30,487 bases of DNA from an uncultured Bacilli bacterium (GTDB taxonomy: Bacteria; Bacillota_I; Bacilli_A; RF39; UBA660), in contig CANQAF010000005.1 of NCBI GenBank assembly GCA_947588975.1, positions 1 to 30,487 of the forward strand. The letters are read 5' to 3'. Both the position numbers and the translations under genes were made by a program. Below the pieces are notes generated by a model. It was not told the DNA's origin. It worked only from the letters and a program-made list of their open reading frames with translations, and searched no databases. Shown here piece by piece: positions 24,337 through 30,487 of this stretch. The number at the start of each line of letters is the position of its first letter. Position 1 is the stretch's first letter.

Positions 24337-26217
24337 ATGAATTATGATATTATTGTAGTAGGTGGTGGGCATGCCGGTTGTGAGGCGTGTTTAGCTTCTG
24401 CACGTATGGGAAATAATACATTACTTATTACAGGAAATATAAAAAATATTGCAGATATGCCTTGTAATCCTTCTATTGGTGGCAGTGCGAAAGGAATTGT
24501 TGTAAGAGAAATTGATGCTTTAGGTGGACAAATGGGAAAAAATGCTGATAAAGCTCAAATTCAAATTAAAATGTTAAATTATAAAAAAGGGCCTGCTATT
24601 CAAGCATTAAGAGCACAAGCAGACAAAATTACTTATCCACAAGAAATGTGGAAAACTTTATCTTCTACCGCAAATTTATCTATTCAAGAAGGAATTGTAG
24701 AGGATTTAATTGTCGAAAATAATAAAATTATGGGGATTATTCTAGAAAATGGAGAAAAAATTTATGGCAAAGCAGTAGTTCTAACAACGGGTACTTATAT
24801 GAAAGCTGATATTTTAGTTGGGGATACAAGGCGAAGAGAAGGTCCTCATGGTGAAAAGCCATGTAATTATTTAAGTGAAAATTTAGAAAAATTAGGATTT
24901 CAGATAAAACGTCTTAAAACAGGGACCCCACAGCGAATTGATAAGAATTCAATTGATTTTAGTAAAACAAAAATTGAATATGGGGATTCTGTTTACCATA
25001 CATTTAGTTTTGACGATGCACCATCTTATAAAATAGAAGATCAGGTTCCATGTCATTTAATTTACACAAATGAAAAAACACACCAAATTATTCGTGAAAA
25101 TTTACATAAATCTAGTATGTATGGAGGTTTGGATGATATTAAAGGAATAGGGCCTAGATATTGCCCTTCAATTGAAGATAAAGTAGTTCGTTTTAGTGAT
25201 AAAGAGCGTCATCAATTATTTTTAGAACCAGAAAGTTTATATTATGATGATATCTATTTACAGGGGTTTTCAACCAGTATGCCACATGATATTCAAGAAC
25301 AAATGGTTCATAGTTTAGAGGGATTAGAGCATGCAAAAATACTAAAATATGCTTATGCAATTGAGTATGATGCTATTTATCCAACTCAATTAAAACAAAC
25401 TTTAGAAACAAAATTAATTGAAAATTTATATACAGCTGGACAAATTAATGGTACAAGTGGATATGAAGAAGCTGCATGTCAAGGTCTAATTGCTGGTATT
25501 AATGCTGCGTTGAAAATAAATGGAAAGGAACCTTTAATTTTAAAAAGAGATGAAGCTTATATTGGTGTTTTAATTGATGATTTGGTTACAAAAGGAATAC
25601 GTGACCCATATCGTTTATTAACTTCAAGAGCGGAATACCGTTTATTATTAAGACATGATAATGCAGACTTACGATTACGTGAATATGGCTACCAAGTAGG
25701 ATTAATTAATGAAAAACAACATTTGCGTCTTTTGGACAAAAAGAAAAAAATTGAGGAATTAAAAGAGTATTTAAGGGAACATAAAATTACGCCAACAGAA
25801 ATCACAAATACTTATTTGGAACAAATTGGTTCTTCTAAAATACAAGATGGAATTACACTATATCAATTGTTAAAACGTCCAGAAATCACTATGCAACATT
25901 TACAACATTTTTATTCAATTCCATATGATCAGGATATTCAAGAACAAGTATCTATCTTTGTAAAATATGAAGGCTATATTATTAAAGCCCAAAAAGAAGC
26001 AGAAAAAATGAAAAAATTAGAAAATAAAATGATTCCTGAGAATATTGATTATGATAAAATTACAAATATTGCATCAGAAGCGCGTCAAAAATTAAAGGAA
26101 GTCAATCCAACATCCATTGGACAAGCACTTCGTATTAGTGGTGTAAATCCAGCAGATATTTCTATTTTAATGATATATTTAAAGAAGGAGTATGCGAATG
26201 CAAATAGAGGAGTTTAA
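24337..26217 (+). CDS. mnmG: tRNA uridine 5-carboxymethylaminomethyl modification enzyme MnmG (GidA)
   Basis: MnmG is the FAD-dependent partner of MnmE in wobble uridine modification. The 626-residue length is normal. The N terminus MNYDIIVVGGGHAGCEA holds the FAD-binding GxGxxG. Other signatures are NPSIGGSAKG near residue 45-54, LTTGTYM near 150, GPRYCPSIEDK near 270 and GQINGTSGYEEAACQG near 365-380. The C-terminal helical domain with NIASEARQKLKEVNPTSIGQ binds MnmE and tRNA. A GTG nine bases upstream of the ATG overlaps the GGAAGTG ribosome binding site and is not used. Its end overlaps rsmG by 20 bp. Confidence 0.97.
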   Translation: MNYDIIVVGGGHAGCEACLASARMGNNTLLITGNIKNIADMPCNPSIGGSAKGIVVREIDALGGQMGKNADKAQIQIKMLNYKKGPAIQALRAQADKITYPQEMWKTLSSTANLSIQEGIVEDLIVENNKIMGIILENGEKIYGKAVVLTTGTYMKADILVGDTRRREGPHGEKPCNYLSENLEKLGFQIKRLKTGTPQRIDKNSIDFSKTKIEYGDSVYHTFSFDDAPSYKIEDQVPCHLIYTNEKTHQIIRENLHKSSMYGGLDDIKGIGPRYCPSIEDKVVRFSDKERHQLFLEPESLYYDDIYLQGFSTSMPHDIQEQMVHSLEGLEHAKILKYAYAIEYDAIYPTQLKQTLETKLIENLYTAGQINGTSGYEEAACQGLIAGINAALKINGKEPLILKRDEAYIGVLIDDLVTKGIRDPYRLLTSRAEYRLLLRHDNADLRLREYGYQVGLINEKQHLRLLDKKKKIEELKEYLREHKITPTEITNTYLEQIGSSKIQDGITLYQLLKRPEITMQHLQHFYSIPYDQDIQEQVSIFVKYEGYIIKAQKEAEKMKKLENKMIPENIDYDKITNIASEARQKLKEVNPTSIGQALRISGVNPADISILMIYLKKEYANANRGV

Positions 26218-26902
26218 ACAAGAACTAGATAAGTTAGCTATTCCGTATAGTGAGGCACAACTAAGACAATTGGAGCAATATTATGAATTATTAGTGGAGT
26301 GGAATAAAAAAATAAATTTAACCGCTATTGTTGAAAAAGATCAAATATACCTAAAACATTTTTATGATAGTTTAACCCTAGAAAGTATTATTTCATTAGA
26401 GGAACAAAAAAATTTATGTGATATTGGAACAGGTGCTGGGTTTCCAGGAATCGTAATTAAAATTTTCTTTCCAAAGTTACACGTTACTTTAGTAGATTCA
26501 TTACAAAAAAGGATTACATTCTTGGATATGGTAATTGAAAAATTAGGTTTACAAGAAATTGAAACTTATCATGCTCGTGCTGAAGAATTTGCGCAAACTC
26601 ATCGCGAAAAATTTGATATTGTAACTGCACGAGCAGTCGCTCATTTAAGATTGCTGATAGAATATGGAATTCCAATGGTAAAGGTTCATAAATATTTAAT
26701 TGCTATGAAAGGAAATATTTTAGAAGAAATAGAAGAAAGTAAGAGTACAATGATAAAATTAAAATGTCATTTGAATATGAAAAAAGAATTTGATCTACCA
26801 CATATGGAAGGGCACCGTACATTATTGTTAATTCAAAAAGATGAGGAAACAAGTCATTTATTTCCTAGGAAATATAGTGAAATGAAGAAAAAAGGTATAT
26901 AA
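26198..26902 (+). CDS. rsmG: 16S rRNA (guanine(527)-N7)-methyltransferase RsmG (GidB)
   Basis: RsmG methylates G527 of 16S rRNA; its loss gives low-level streptomycin resistance in several bacteria. The 234-residue protein has the N-terminal helical region ending in WNKKINLTAI, the SAM motif DIGTGAGFPGIVIKI near residue 70-84 and TARAVAHLRLL near 142-152. An ATG at 26192 is only one base from AAGGAG, so the ATG at 26198, seven bases from it, is taken. It overlaps the end of mnmG and is followed by a terminator. Confidence 0.96.
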   Translation: MQIEEFKQELDKLAIPYSEAQLRQLEQYYELLVEWNKKINLTAIVEKDQIYLKHFYDSLTLESIISLEEQKNLCDIGTGAGFPGIVIKIFFPKLHVTLVDSLQKRITFLDMVIEKLGLQEIETYHARAEEFAQTHREKFDIVTARAVAHLRLLIEYGIPMVKVHKYLIAMKGNILEEIEESKSTMIKLKCHLNMKKEFDLPHMEGHRTLLLIQKDEETSHLFPRKYSEMKKKGI

Positions 26903-26915
26903 TATATCTTTTTTT
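26891..26915 (+). terminator. Terminator after rsmG
   Basis: AAAGGTAT pairs with ATATCTTT (one G-T pair), followed by a run of T. It overlaps the rsmG stop. Confidence 0.65.
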
Positions 26916-26918
26916 ATT

Positions 26919-26964
26919 TATTTCCCAAAAAAAGATTGAAATATTTCCCAAACTATAGTATTAT
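26919..26964 (+). promoter_or_regulatory. Promoter of the noc-like gene with two Noc half-sites
   Basis: TTGAAA (26936-26941), 17 bp, TATTAT (26959-26964). Two copies of TATTTCCCAAA, starting at 26919 and 26942, are 23 bp apart. Each keeps the left half of the Noc consensus TATTTCCCGGGAAATA but not the right half. The second lies in the promoter spacer. This arrangement could allow autoregulation; that is inference. Confidence 0.5.
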
Positions 26965-26997
26965 ATTATAGATAGAATAAGGAAGGGGTATCGAACA

Positions 26998-28602
26998 ATG
27001 GAAATGGAAAAAGAGGTTCGAATTTTAAATTTGGATGATGTTTTACCAAATAGATTTCAACCAAGAATTAAATTTAATGAACAAAATATATTAGAATTAG
27101 CGGATTCAATTAGAGAGCATGGAGTCATTCAACCAATTGTGGTTAGAAAAATTGGAGAAAAATACGAAATTATTGCGGGAGAGCGTAGATACAAGGCAAG
27201 TATTTTAGCAGGAAAAACAACAATTCCGGCTATTATTACAAATTTAGATGATAAAAATAGTGCGGAAATAGCTTTAATTGAGAATGTACAACGTCAAGAT
27301 CTTACACCAATTGAAGAAGCAATTTCCTATAAAAAAATATTAGATATGGGATATATTAATCAAGCTTCTTTGGCAGAAAAATTAGGTAAAACACAATCTA
27401 CCATTGCAAATAAATTAAGATTACTAAACTTAGATGATGAGGTTCAAGAAGCCTTATTAGAAGAAAAAATTTCTGAAAGGCATGCCCGTTCTTTATTAAA
27501 ATTAAATAAAGAAGATCAAGTAAAAATGTTAAATCGTATTTTAACAGAACGCATGACAGTTAGAAAAACAGATGAAGAAATCATGAAAATATTAAATCAT
27601 GAAGATTCTGCAGATTCAGGAGTACAAAAAGAGATACAACCACAAAATGATATTGAAATTATTGACTTTGAAGATGATCAAACAGAACAAGAGAAAGTTC
27701 AATCTGGACAGTCTATAGGTACAGAAAATAAACAAATTAACCCAGGGTTCATGGATATTGACAAAATAGAAGCACAGGCTCAAGACATTTTTGTGAAACC
27801 AGAAATTAAAATTCCAGAAGAATCAATAGAGGAGGAAAATCAATTGCAAGAGCAAATAACTCCAGTGGCTCCATTGGAACAAGCACAAGAACCAACACTT
27901 ATTAATCCAATTAATATGAACAATAATGTAGAATCTACGCAAACAAATAATAATATAGGAGAACCACTTGAAAATAAACCTGAGGTAAGACCAACTGTTG
28001 GAAGATTTTTCAATATGTTTAATATGAATCGTGAAGAAGAAAACGAAAATTATGTAAGTGATGTAGAAGAAAAAGAAGTAAATATGAATATGCAACAACC
28101 TGCATTTAATTCAGCTCCACAGTTTAATCCATTTGCAACGGAAACACCAAAAGAAGAAACTCCTTCATTAGAACCACAAACTGAATCTTCTGTAGAAATG
28201 AAAGAGCCTGAACAACCTGAAGGATTTATTACTCAGCCAAATTTTGGGAATCCTACACCAATAACTCCAGTTGCACCTACTCCAGTAGAATCTGAACCAG
28301 AATTTCATACTGTAAATCCATATACATTAACAGATGACACAGAATTTACAAGTCCTGTGAATTCGCCAGTAGAAATGCCAATTCCTGAAAGTCGTTTTAA
28401 CCCAACAATATCTAATGTAGAATTAGAACCGCTTACACCTATGACGGAAGAAAATGAACAACCTGTAGTTGATATGAAAACAGTAATTAATACAATTCGT
28501 GATTGTGTTAGTACGATTGAAAGATTTGGCTATACTGTAGACGAAGAAGAAATGGACTTACAGGATAGTTATAAAGTAACTATCACAATTGATAAAAAAT
28601 AA
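26998..28602 (+). CDS. noc: Noc-like nucleoid occlusion protein (ParB family) with long insert
   Basis: The first 200 residues form a ParB-family CTPase and DNA-binding core: LPNRFQPR, the CTP motif AGERRYKA (60-67), ENVQRQDLTPIEEA (95-108), and the helix-turn-helix AEKLGKTQSTIANKLRLL. Residues that separate Noc from ParB specificity in Bacillus (Gln173, Lys179, Lys184, Arg201) correspond here to Gln133, Lys139, Asn144 and Arg161, so three of four are Noc-type. The last 44 residues match the Noc C-terminal dimer domain. Between them (about 201-490) is a low-complexity, acidic, Pro/Asn/Gln-rich insert not found in the 283-residue Bacillus Noc. Position right after rsmG is that of noc in Bacillus. 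It probably binds Noc sites and blocks division over the nucleoid; a ParB-like role cannot be excluded. Confidence 0.85.
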   Translation: MEMEKEVRILNLDDVLPNRFQPRIKFNEQNILELADSIREHGVIQPIVVRKIGEKYEIIAGERRYKASILAGKTTIPAIITNLDDKNSAEIALIENVQRQDLTPIEEAISYKKILDMGYINQASLAEKLGKTQSTIANKLRLLNLDDEVQEALLEEKISERHARSLLKLNKEDQVKMLNRILTERMTVRKTDEEIMKILNHEDSADSGVQKEIQPQNDIEIIDFEDDQTEQEKVQSGQSIGTENKQINPGFMDIDKIEAQAQDIFVKPEIKIPEESIEEENQLQEQITPVAPLEQAQEPTLINPINMNNNVESTQTNNNIGEPLENKPEVRPTVGRFFNMFNMNREEENENYVSDVEEKEVNMNMQQPAFNSAPQFNPFATETPKEETPSLEPQTESSVEMKEPEQPEGFITQPNFGNPTPITPVAPTPVESEPEFHTVNPYTLTDDTEFTSPVNSPVEMPIPESRFNPTISNVELEPLTPMTEENEQPVVDMKTVINTIRDCVSTIERFGYTVDEEEMDLQDSYKVTITIDKK

Positions 28603-28605
28603 CAT

Positions 28606-28637
28606 AAAAAAGGAAAGCAATTAAAACTTTCCTTTTT
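28606..28637. terminator. Bidirectional terminator after noc
   Basis: AAAAAGGAAAG and CTTTCCTTTTT form an 11-bp stem with a 9-nt loop, with A/T runs on both sides. It serves noc on the plus strand and the converging hypothetical gene on the minus strand. Confidence 0.8.
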
Positions 28638-28641
28638 ATAA

Positions 28642-29289
28642 TTAACTCATTCGTCTTTTTATATACTGCGCGATTTCTTTTTTATGATTCTTTAAAATTA
28701 ATGCCTCATCAATTGTTTGTTGGTAATTCATAATATGATATTTATCAAAATAGGAATCTAATATCTGCCTAGCTTTTATACTTAATTTTTCACGTAATAA
28801 TTGTAATTTTGTTTTATCAAATTCAAAAGCATGAGGATGAGAGCTATGTTTTGAACAATATGAAACTTCATTTACAATATTTTTAATCCATTTTTCTTGT
28901 ATCTGTAAAGAATTGTCATCTTCGCGTTTAATTGTGGGATTATAATCATGAAACCATGTGCACAGTATTCTACTAAAGGTAACAAATTCTTTATAATTTA
29001 ATGTTATGTCATGATAATCAAAATAACAATAAGCGAAGTAAACGGCCTGCAATTGGTTATCTATCTGAATTTTGATTTCTATATCAGATGTATTCTCCGA
29101 ATTTGAATATAATTGATAAGCTAATTTATAGAATTTATTTACGTAATCCATTCCTTGAACATATAAATCTTCATATGGTTTTGGTAATAAATGTATGTAG
29201 TTACATATTTCTGAATAACTTGCATCTTTGAGTATTTCATCTAATTTTGTATTATAATCATCAAAAACAGAAAATTCTGCAATATTCAT
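28642..29289 (-). CDS. Hypothetical protein, 215 aa
   Basis: I do not recognise this protein. It is soluble and probably mostly alpha-helical, rich in Tyr, Asp, Glu and Lys, with a basic C terminus (KKEIAQYIKRRMS). No signal peptide or membrane segment is seen. A few His/Cys residues cluster in SYCSKHSSHPHAF (about residue 142-154), possibly a metal site, though this is only a guess. The promoter TTTACA-17-TATAAT lies just upstream, giving a leader of only about nine bases with no Shine-Dalgarno sequence. It marks the point where the conserved origin gene order ends. It shares a terminator with noc. Confidence 0.75.
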   Translation of the reverse strand: MNIAEFSVFDDYNTKLDEILKDASYSEICNYIHLLPKPYEDLYVQGMDYVNKFYKLAYQLYSNSENTSDIEIKIQIDNQLQAVYFAYCYFDYHDITLNYKEFVTFSRILCTWFHDYNPTIKREDDNSLQIQEKWIKNIVNEVSYCSKHSSHPHAFEFDKTKLQLLREKLSIKARQILDSYFDKYHIMNYQQTIDEALILKNHKKEIAQYIKRRMS

Positions 29290-29305
29290 AAAATCAATGT
29301 GTATT

Positions 29306-29334
29306 ATTATATACGAAAATTAAGTATTTGTAAA
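29306..29334 (-). promoter_or_regulatory. Promoter of the 215-aa hypothetical gene
   Basis: Minus strand TTTACA (29329-29334), 17 bp, TATAAT (29306-29311). Transcription would start about nine bases before the ATG. Confidence 0.6.
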
Positions 29335-29399
29335 ATTGATATTATATAAAATTCTAAACATGAATCAATTTAAGTATGTAAGCTAAAAAGGATATACTA

Positions 29400-29471
29400 A
29401 TGGATAATAGTATTAAAAATTGCAAAATAACAATATTAGAAGATATTGATCCATTAAGCATCAATTTTTAA
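29400..29471 (+). CDS. Possible 23-aa small ORF
   Basis: ATG at 29400 preceded by AAAAGG at eight bases; the frame gives MDNSIKNCKITILEDIDPLS plus three residues, then TAA. It is the only frame in the 213-bp gap between the 215-aa gene and tetR with a ribosome-binding-like sequence. No family is recognised and a chance frame is likely. Confidence 0.15.
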   Translation: MDNSIKNCKITILEDIDPLSINF

Positions 29472-29487
29472 ACTCTAATTTTAATAT

Positions 29488-29502
29488 GTGTAATCATTAC
29501 AC
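29488..29502. promoter_or_regulatory. Perfect 7-1-7 palindrome after tetR
   Basis: GTGTAATCATTACAC is a perfect 7-1-7 inverted repeat directly beyond the tetR stop codon. Its core GTAATnATTAC is the core of the Zur box of Bacillus. Its place at a 3' end rather than at a promoter makes an operator role doubtful; it could also be a weak terminator stem. Confidence 0.3.
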
Positions 29503-30078
29503 TTATTTTGATTCATAAATATTAGTAGGAATAAGTTCATCTAGGTACTGTACAATTTCTTCTTTTTTATATTTATAAGGATCTTTTATATAAGAAATGC
29601 ACACATTGATAACTGCGCTTACATAAAAAATGGTAACGATATCAGTTGGAACATTTTCTCGAAAAAGCTGATTTTTTTTAATATGTTTTTCCACATCTTT
29701 CAAAAGTGTATCTTTGAACATATCGTTTGCAATACTATTTGTGTTATTTTTTAGAATGGATGAATAAATAGCAATATGTTCACTGATATGGTCTAGCAAT
29801 AAAGATATTACTTTCATATAATATTCTTTTTCAGTTTGTAAATGATTATTTTCATTTAATTTAATTTCTAACTCTTTTTCTAAATCTAGGATAAGAGAAG
29901 ACAATAACTCATACTTGTCATTAAAATGGTCATAAAATGTAGAACGATTGGTATAAGAAACTTTACAAATATCAGAAACTTTAATTTCTTCAAATGATTT
30001 ATCTTTCATAAGAAACAAGAGTCCTTCATATAGACTTTTTTTTGTTTTTATTACGCGCAAATCTTCTTTTTCCACCAT
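29503..30078 (-). CDS. TetR-family transcriptional regulator
   Basis: The 191-residue protein has an N-terminal TetR-type helix-turn-helix: KTKKSLYEGLLFLMKDKSFE then KVSDICKVSYTNRSTFYDHF and DKYELL, residues about 12-60. The rest is a helical ligand-binding/dimer domain of the short type often found with TetR regulators of Firmicutes. It is divergent from an MMPL-type transporter gene, with inverted repeats in the 173-bp gap, so it probably represses that transporter and itself. The inducer is unknown. AGGTGA precedes the ATG, and a TATAAT -10 (30096-30101, minus) with a poorly spaced TTTACA is the likely promoter. Confidence 0.88.
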   Translation of the reverse strand: MVEKEDLRVIKTKKSLYEGLLFLMKDKSFEEIKVSDICKVSYTNRSTFYDHFNDKYELLSSLILDLEKELEIKLNENNHLQTEKEYYMKVISLLLDHISEHIAIYSSILKNNTNSIANDMFKDTLLKDVEKHIKKNQLFRENVPTDIVTIFYVSAVINVCISYIKDPYKYKKEEIVQYLDELIPTNIYESK

Positions 30079-30133
30079 AAAATCACCTAATTTATATTAT
30101 AATAAAAAACTACTTTTGTAAAGTTATCCTACA

Positions 30134-30186
30134 TTTGTTTGATATTTATAAAACAAATTGTCAAATTTTGTTGGATATCATACAAA
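30134..30186. promoter_or_regulatory. Candidate TetR operators
   Basis: Two imperfect inverted repeats lie between the divergent genes: TTTGTTT (30134-30140) with AAACAAA (30151-30157), and TTTGT (30167-30171) with ACAAA (30182-30186). Both include a GATAT in the middle, so they also look like two versions of one element. Typical TetR operators have this form. Confidence 0.45.
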
Positions 30187-30224
30187 TACGAAATATTGTT
30201 AATGATTTTCAATATCGATTTACA

Positions 30225-30230
30225 TATAAT
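30225..30230 (+). promoter_or_regulatory. -10 element of the MMPL gene
   Basis: TATAAT about 22 bases before the ATG. No good -35 lies 16-18 bases upstream, so the promoter may be weak. Confidence 0.45.
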
Positions 30231-30251
30231 GTATTGCATGAGGAGGGTTAT

Positions 30252-30487
30252 ATGAAAAAATTTTCAAAATGGATTGTAAATCATAGTGTATTCATTGTAA
30301 TAATTAGTTTATTACTTTTAATTCCATCTATTTATGGATATGTGAAAACAAGAGTTAACTATGATATTTTGATTTATTTACCAGAAGAGAACGAAACTAT
30401 ACAAGGGGAACATATTTTAACAGATGACTTTGGGTTAGGAGCCTATGCATTTGTTATGGTGGAGAATGAATCTGCAAAAAATATGCT
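30252..30487 (+). CDS. MMPL/RND-superfamily exporter (5' part only)
   Basis: The gene is cut by the window edge after 78 codons. It starts behind GAGGAGGG with MKKFSKWIVNHSVFIVIISL, a basic N terminus followed by one membrane helix (about residue 11-30), and then an extracellular start with VNYDILIYLPEENETIQGEH and DFGLGAYAFVMVE. This pattern (helix, then a 'YD...YLP' segment, then an 'F' strand) is typical of Gram-positive MMPL/RND transporters such as YdfJ. The divergent TetR regulator and the putative operators suggest a drug- or lipid-efflux role under repressor control. Confidence 0.8.
   Translation, partial: MKKFSKWIVNHSVFIVIISLLLLIPSIYGYVKTRVNYDILIYLPEENETIQGEHILTDDFGLGAYAFVMVENESAKNM

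Noticed and set aside
29689..29697. TTTTCCACA-like DnaA box in tetR
   Set aside because: Single imperfect box within coding sequence far from the origin.
1..30487. CRISPR arrays, insertion sequences, tRNA or rRNA genes
   Set aside because: Read through the window on both strands; no spaced repeats, transposase frames or tRNA-like folds were seen.

Overview
This window is the replication-origin region of a very AT-rich, low-GC Gram-positive (Firmicutes/Bacilli-type) chromosome. TGA is used as a stop (for example in pth, ricT and comK), so the code is standard, not the mycoplasma code. Gene order and protein similarity point to the class Bacilli. The short SRP RNA, the extreme AT content and the K/N/I-rich proteins suggest a lineage near the Erysipelotrichia/Mollicutes side of that class. 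I cannot name a species.

Layout. The origin lies around dnaA: about 18.08-18.11 kb (dnaA-dnaN gap) and 19.68-19.83 kb (dnaA-rpmH gap), marked by clusters of DnaA boxes in AT-only DNA. Leftward from it (all minus strand) run dnaA, dnaN, a comK-like gene, recF, gyrB, gyrA, two perfect parS sites, the SRP RNA gene ffs, tadA, dnaX, ebfC, recR, a bofA-like gene, holB, ricT, yabB, rsmI, pth and mfd (cut by the left edge). Rightward from it (plus strand) run rpmH, rnpA, yidC, jag, an HD-domain gene, mnmE, mnmG, rsmG and a ParB-family gene that is Noc-like. After that the conserved origin block ends. A minus-strand hypothetical gene, a TetR-family regulator and a divergent MMPL/RND-type exporter (cut by the right edge) follow. 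Another hypothetical gene sits between mnmE and mnmG.

Functions fit together as replication initiation and elongation (dnaA, dnaN, dnaX, holB), topology (gyrAB), repair (recF, recR, mfd), chromosome organisation (parS, Noc-like protein, Noc-like DNA sites), membrane protein insertion (ffs, yidC), and RNA/ribosome maturation (rnpA, rpmH, tadA, mnmE, mnmG, rsmG, rsmI, pth, jag).

Most unusual points: (1) a gene matching the competence regulator ComK lies between dnaN and recF, has its own promoter region and terminator, lacks the C-terminal tail of Bacillus ComK, and carries a hairpin with a Noc-like site just upstream of its ribosome binding site; (2) the Noc-like protein has an insert of about 290 residues between its DNA-binding and C-terminal domains, and a short amphipathic segment resembling the Bacillus Noc N-terminal membrane anchor lies inside that insert instead of at the N terminus; (3) two exact parS sites flank the gyrA-ffs gap but no soj/parB pair follows noc; (4) ribosomal protein L34 is four residues short in its conserved second half.
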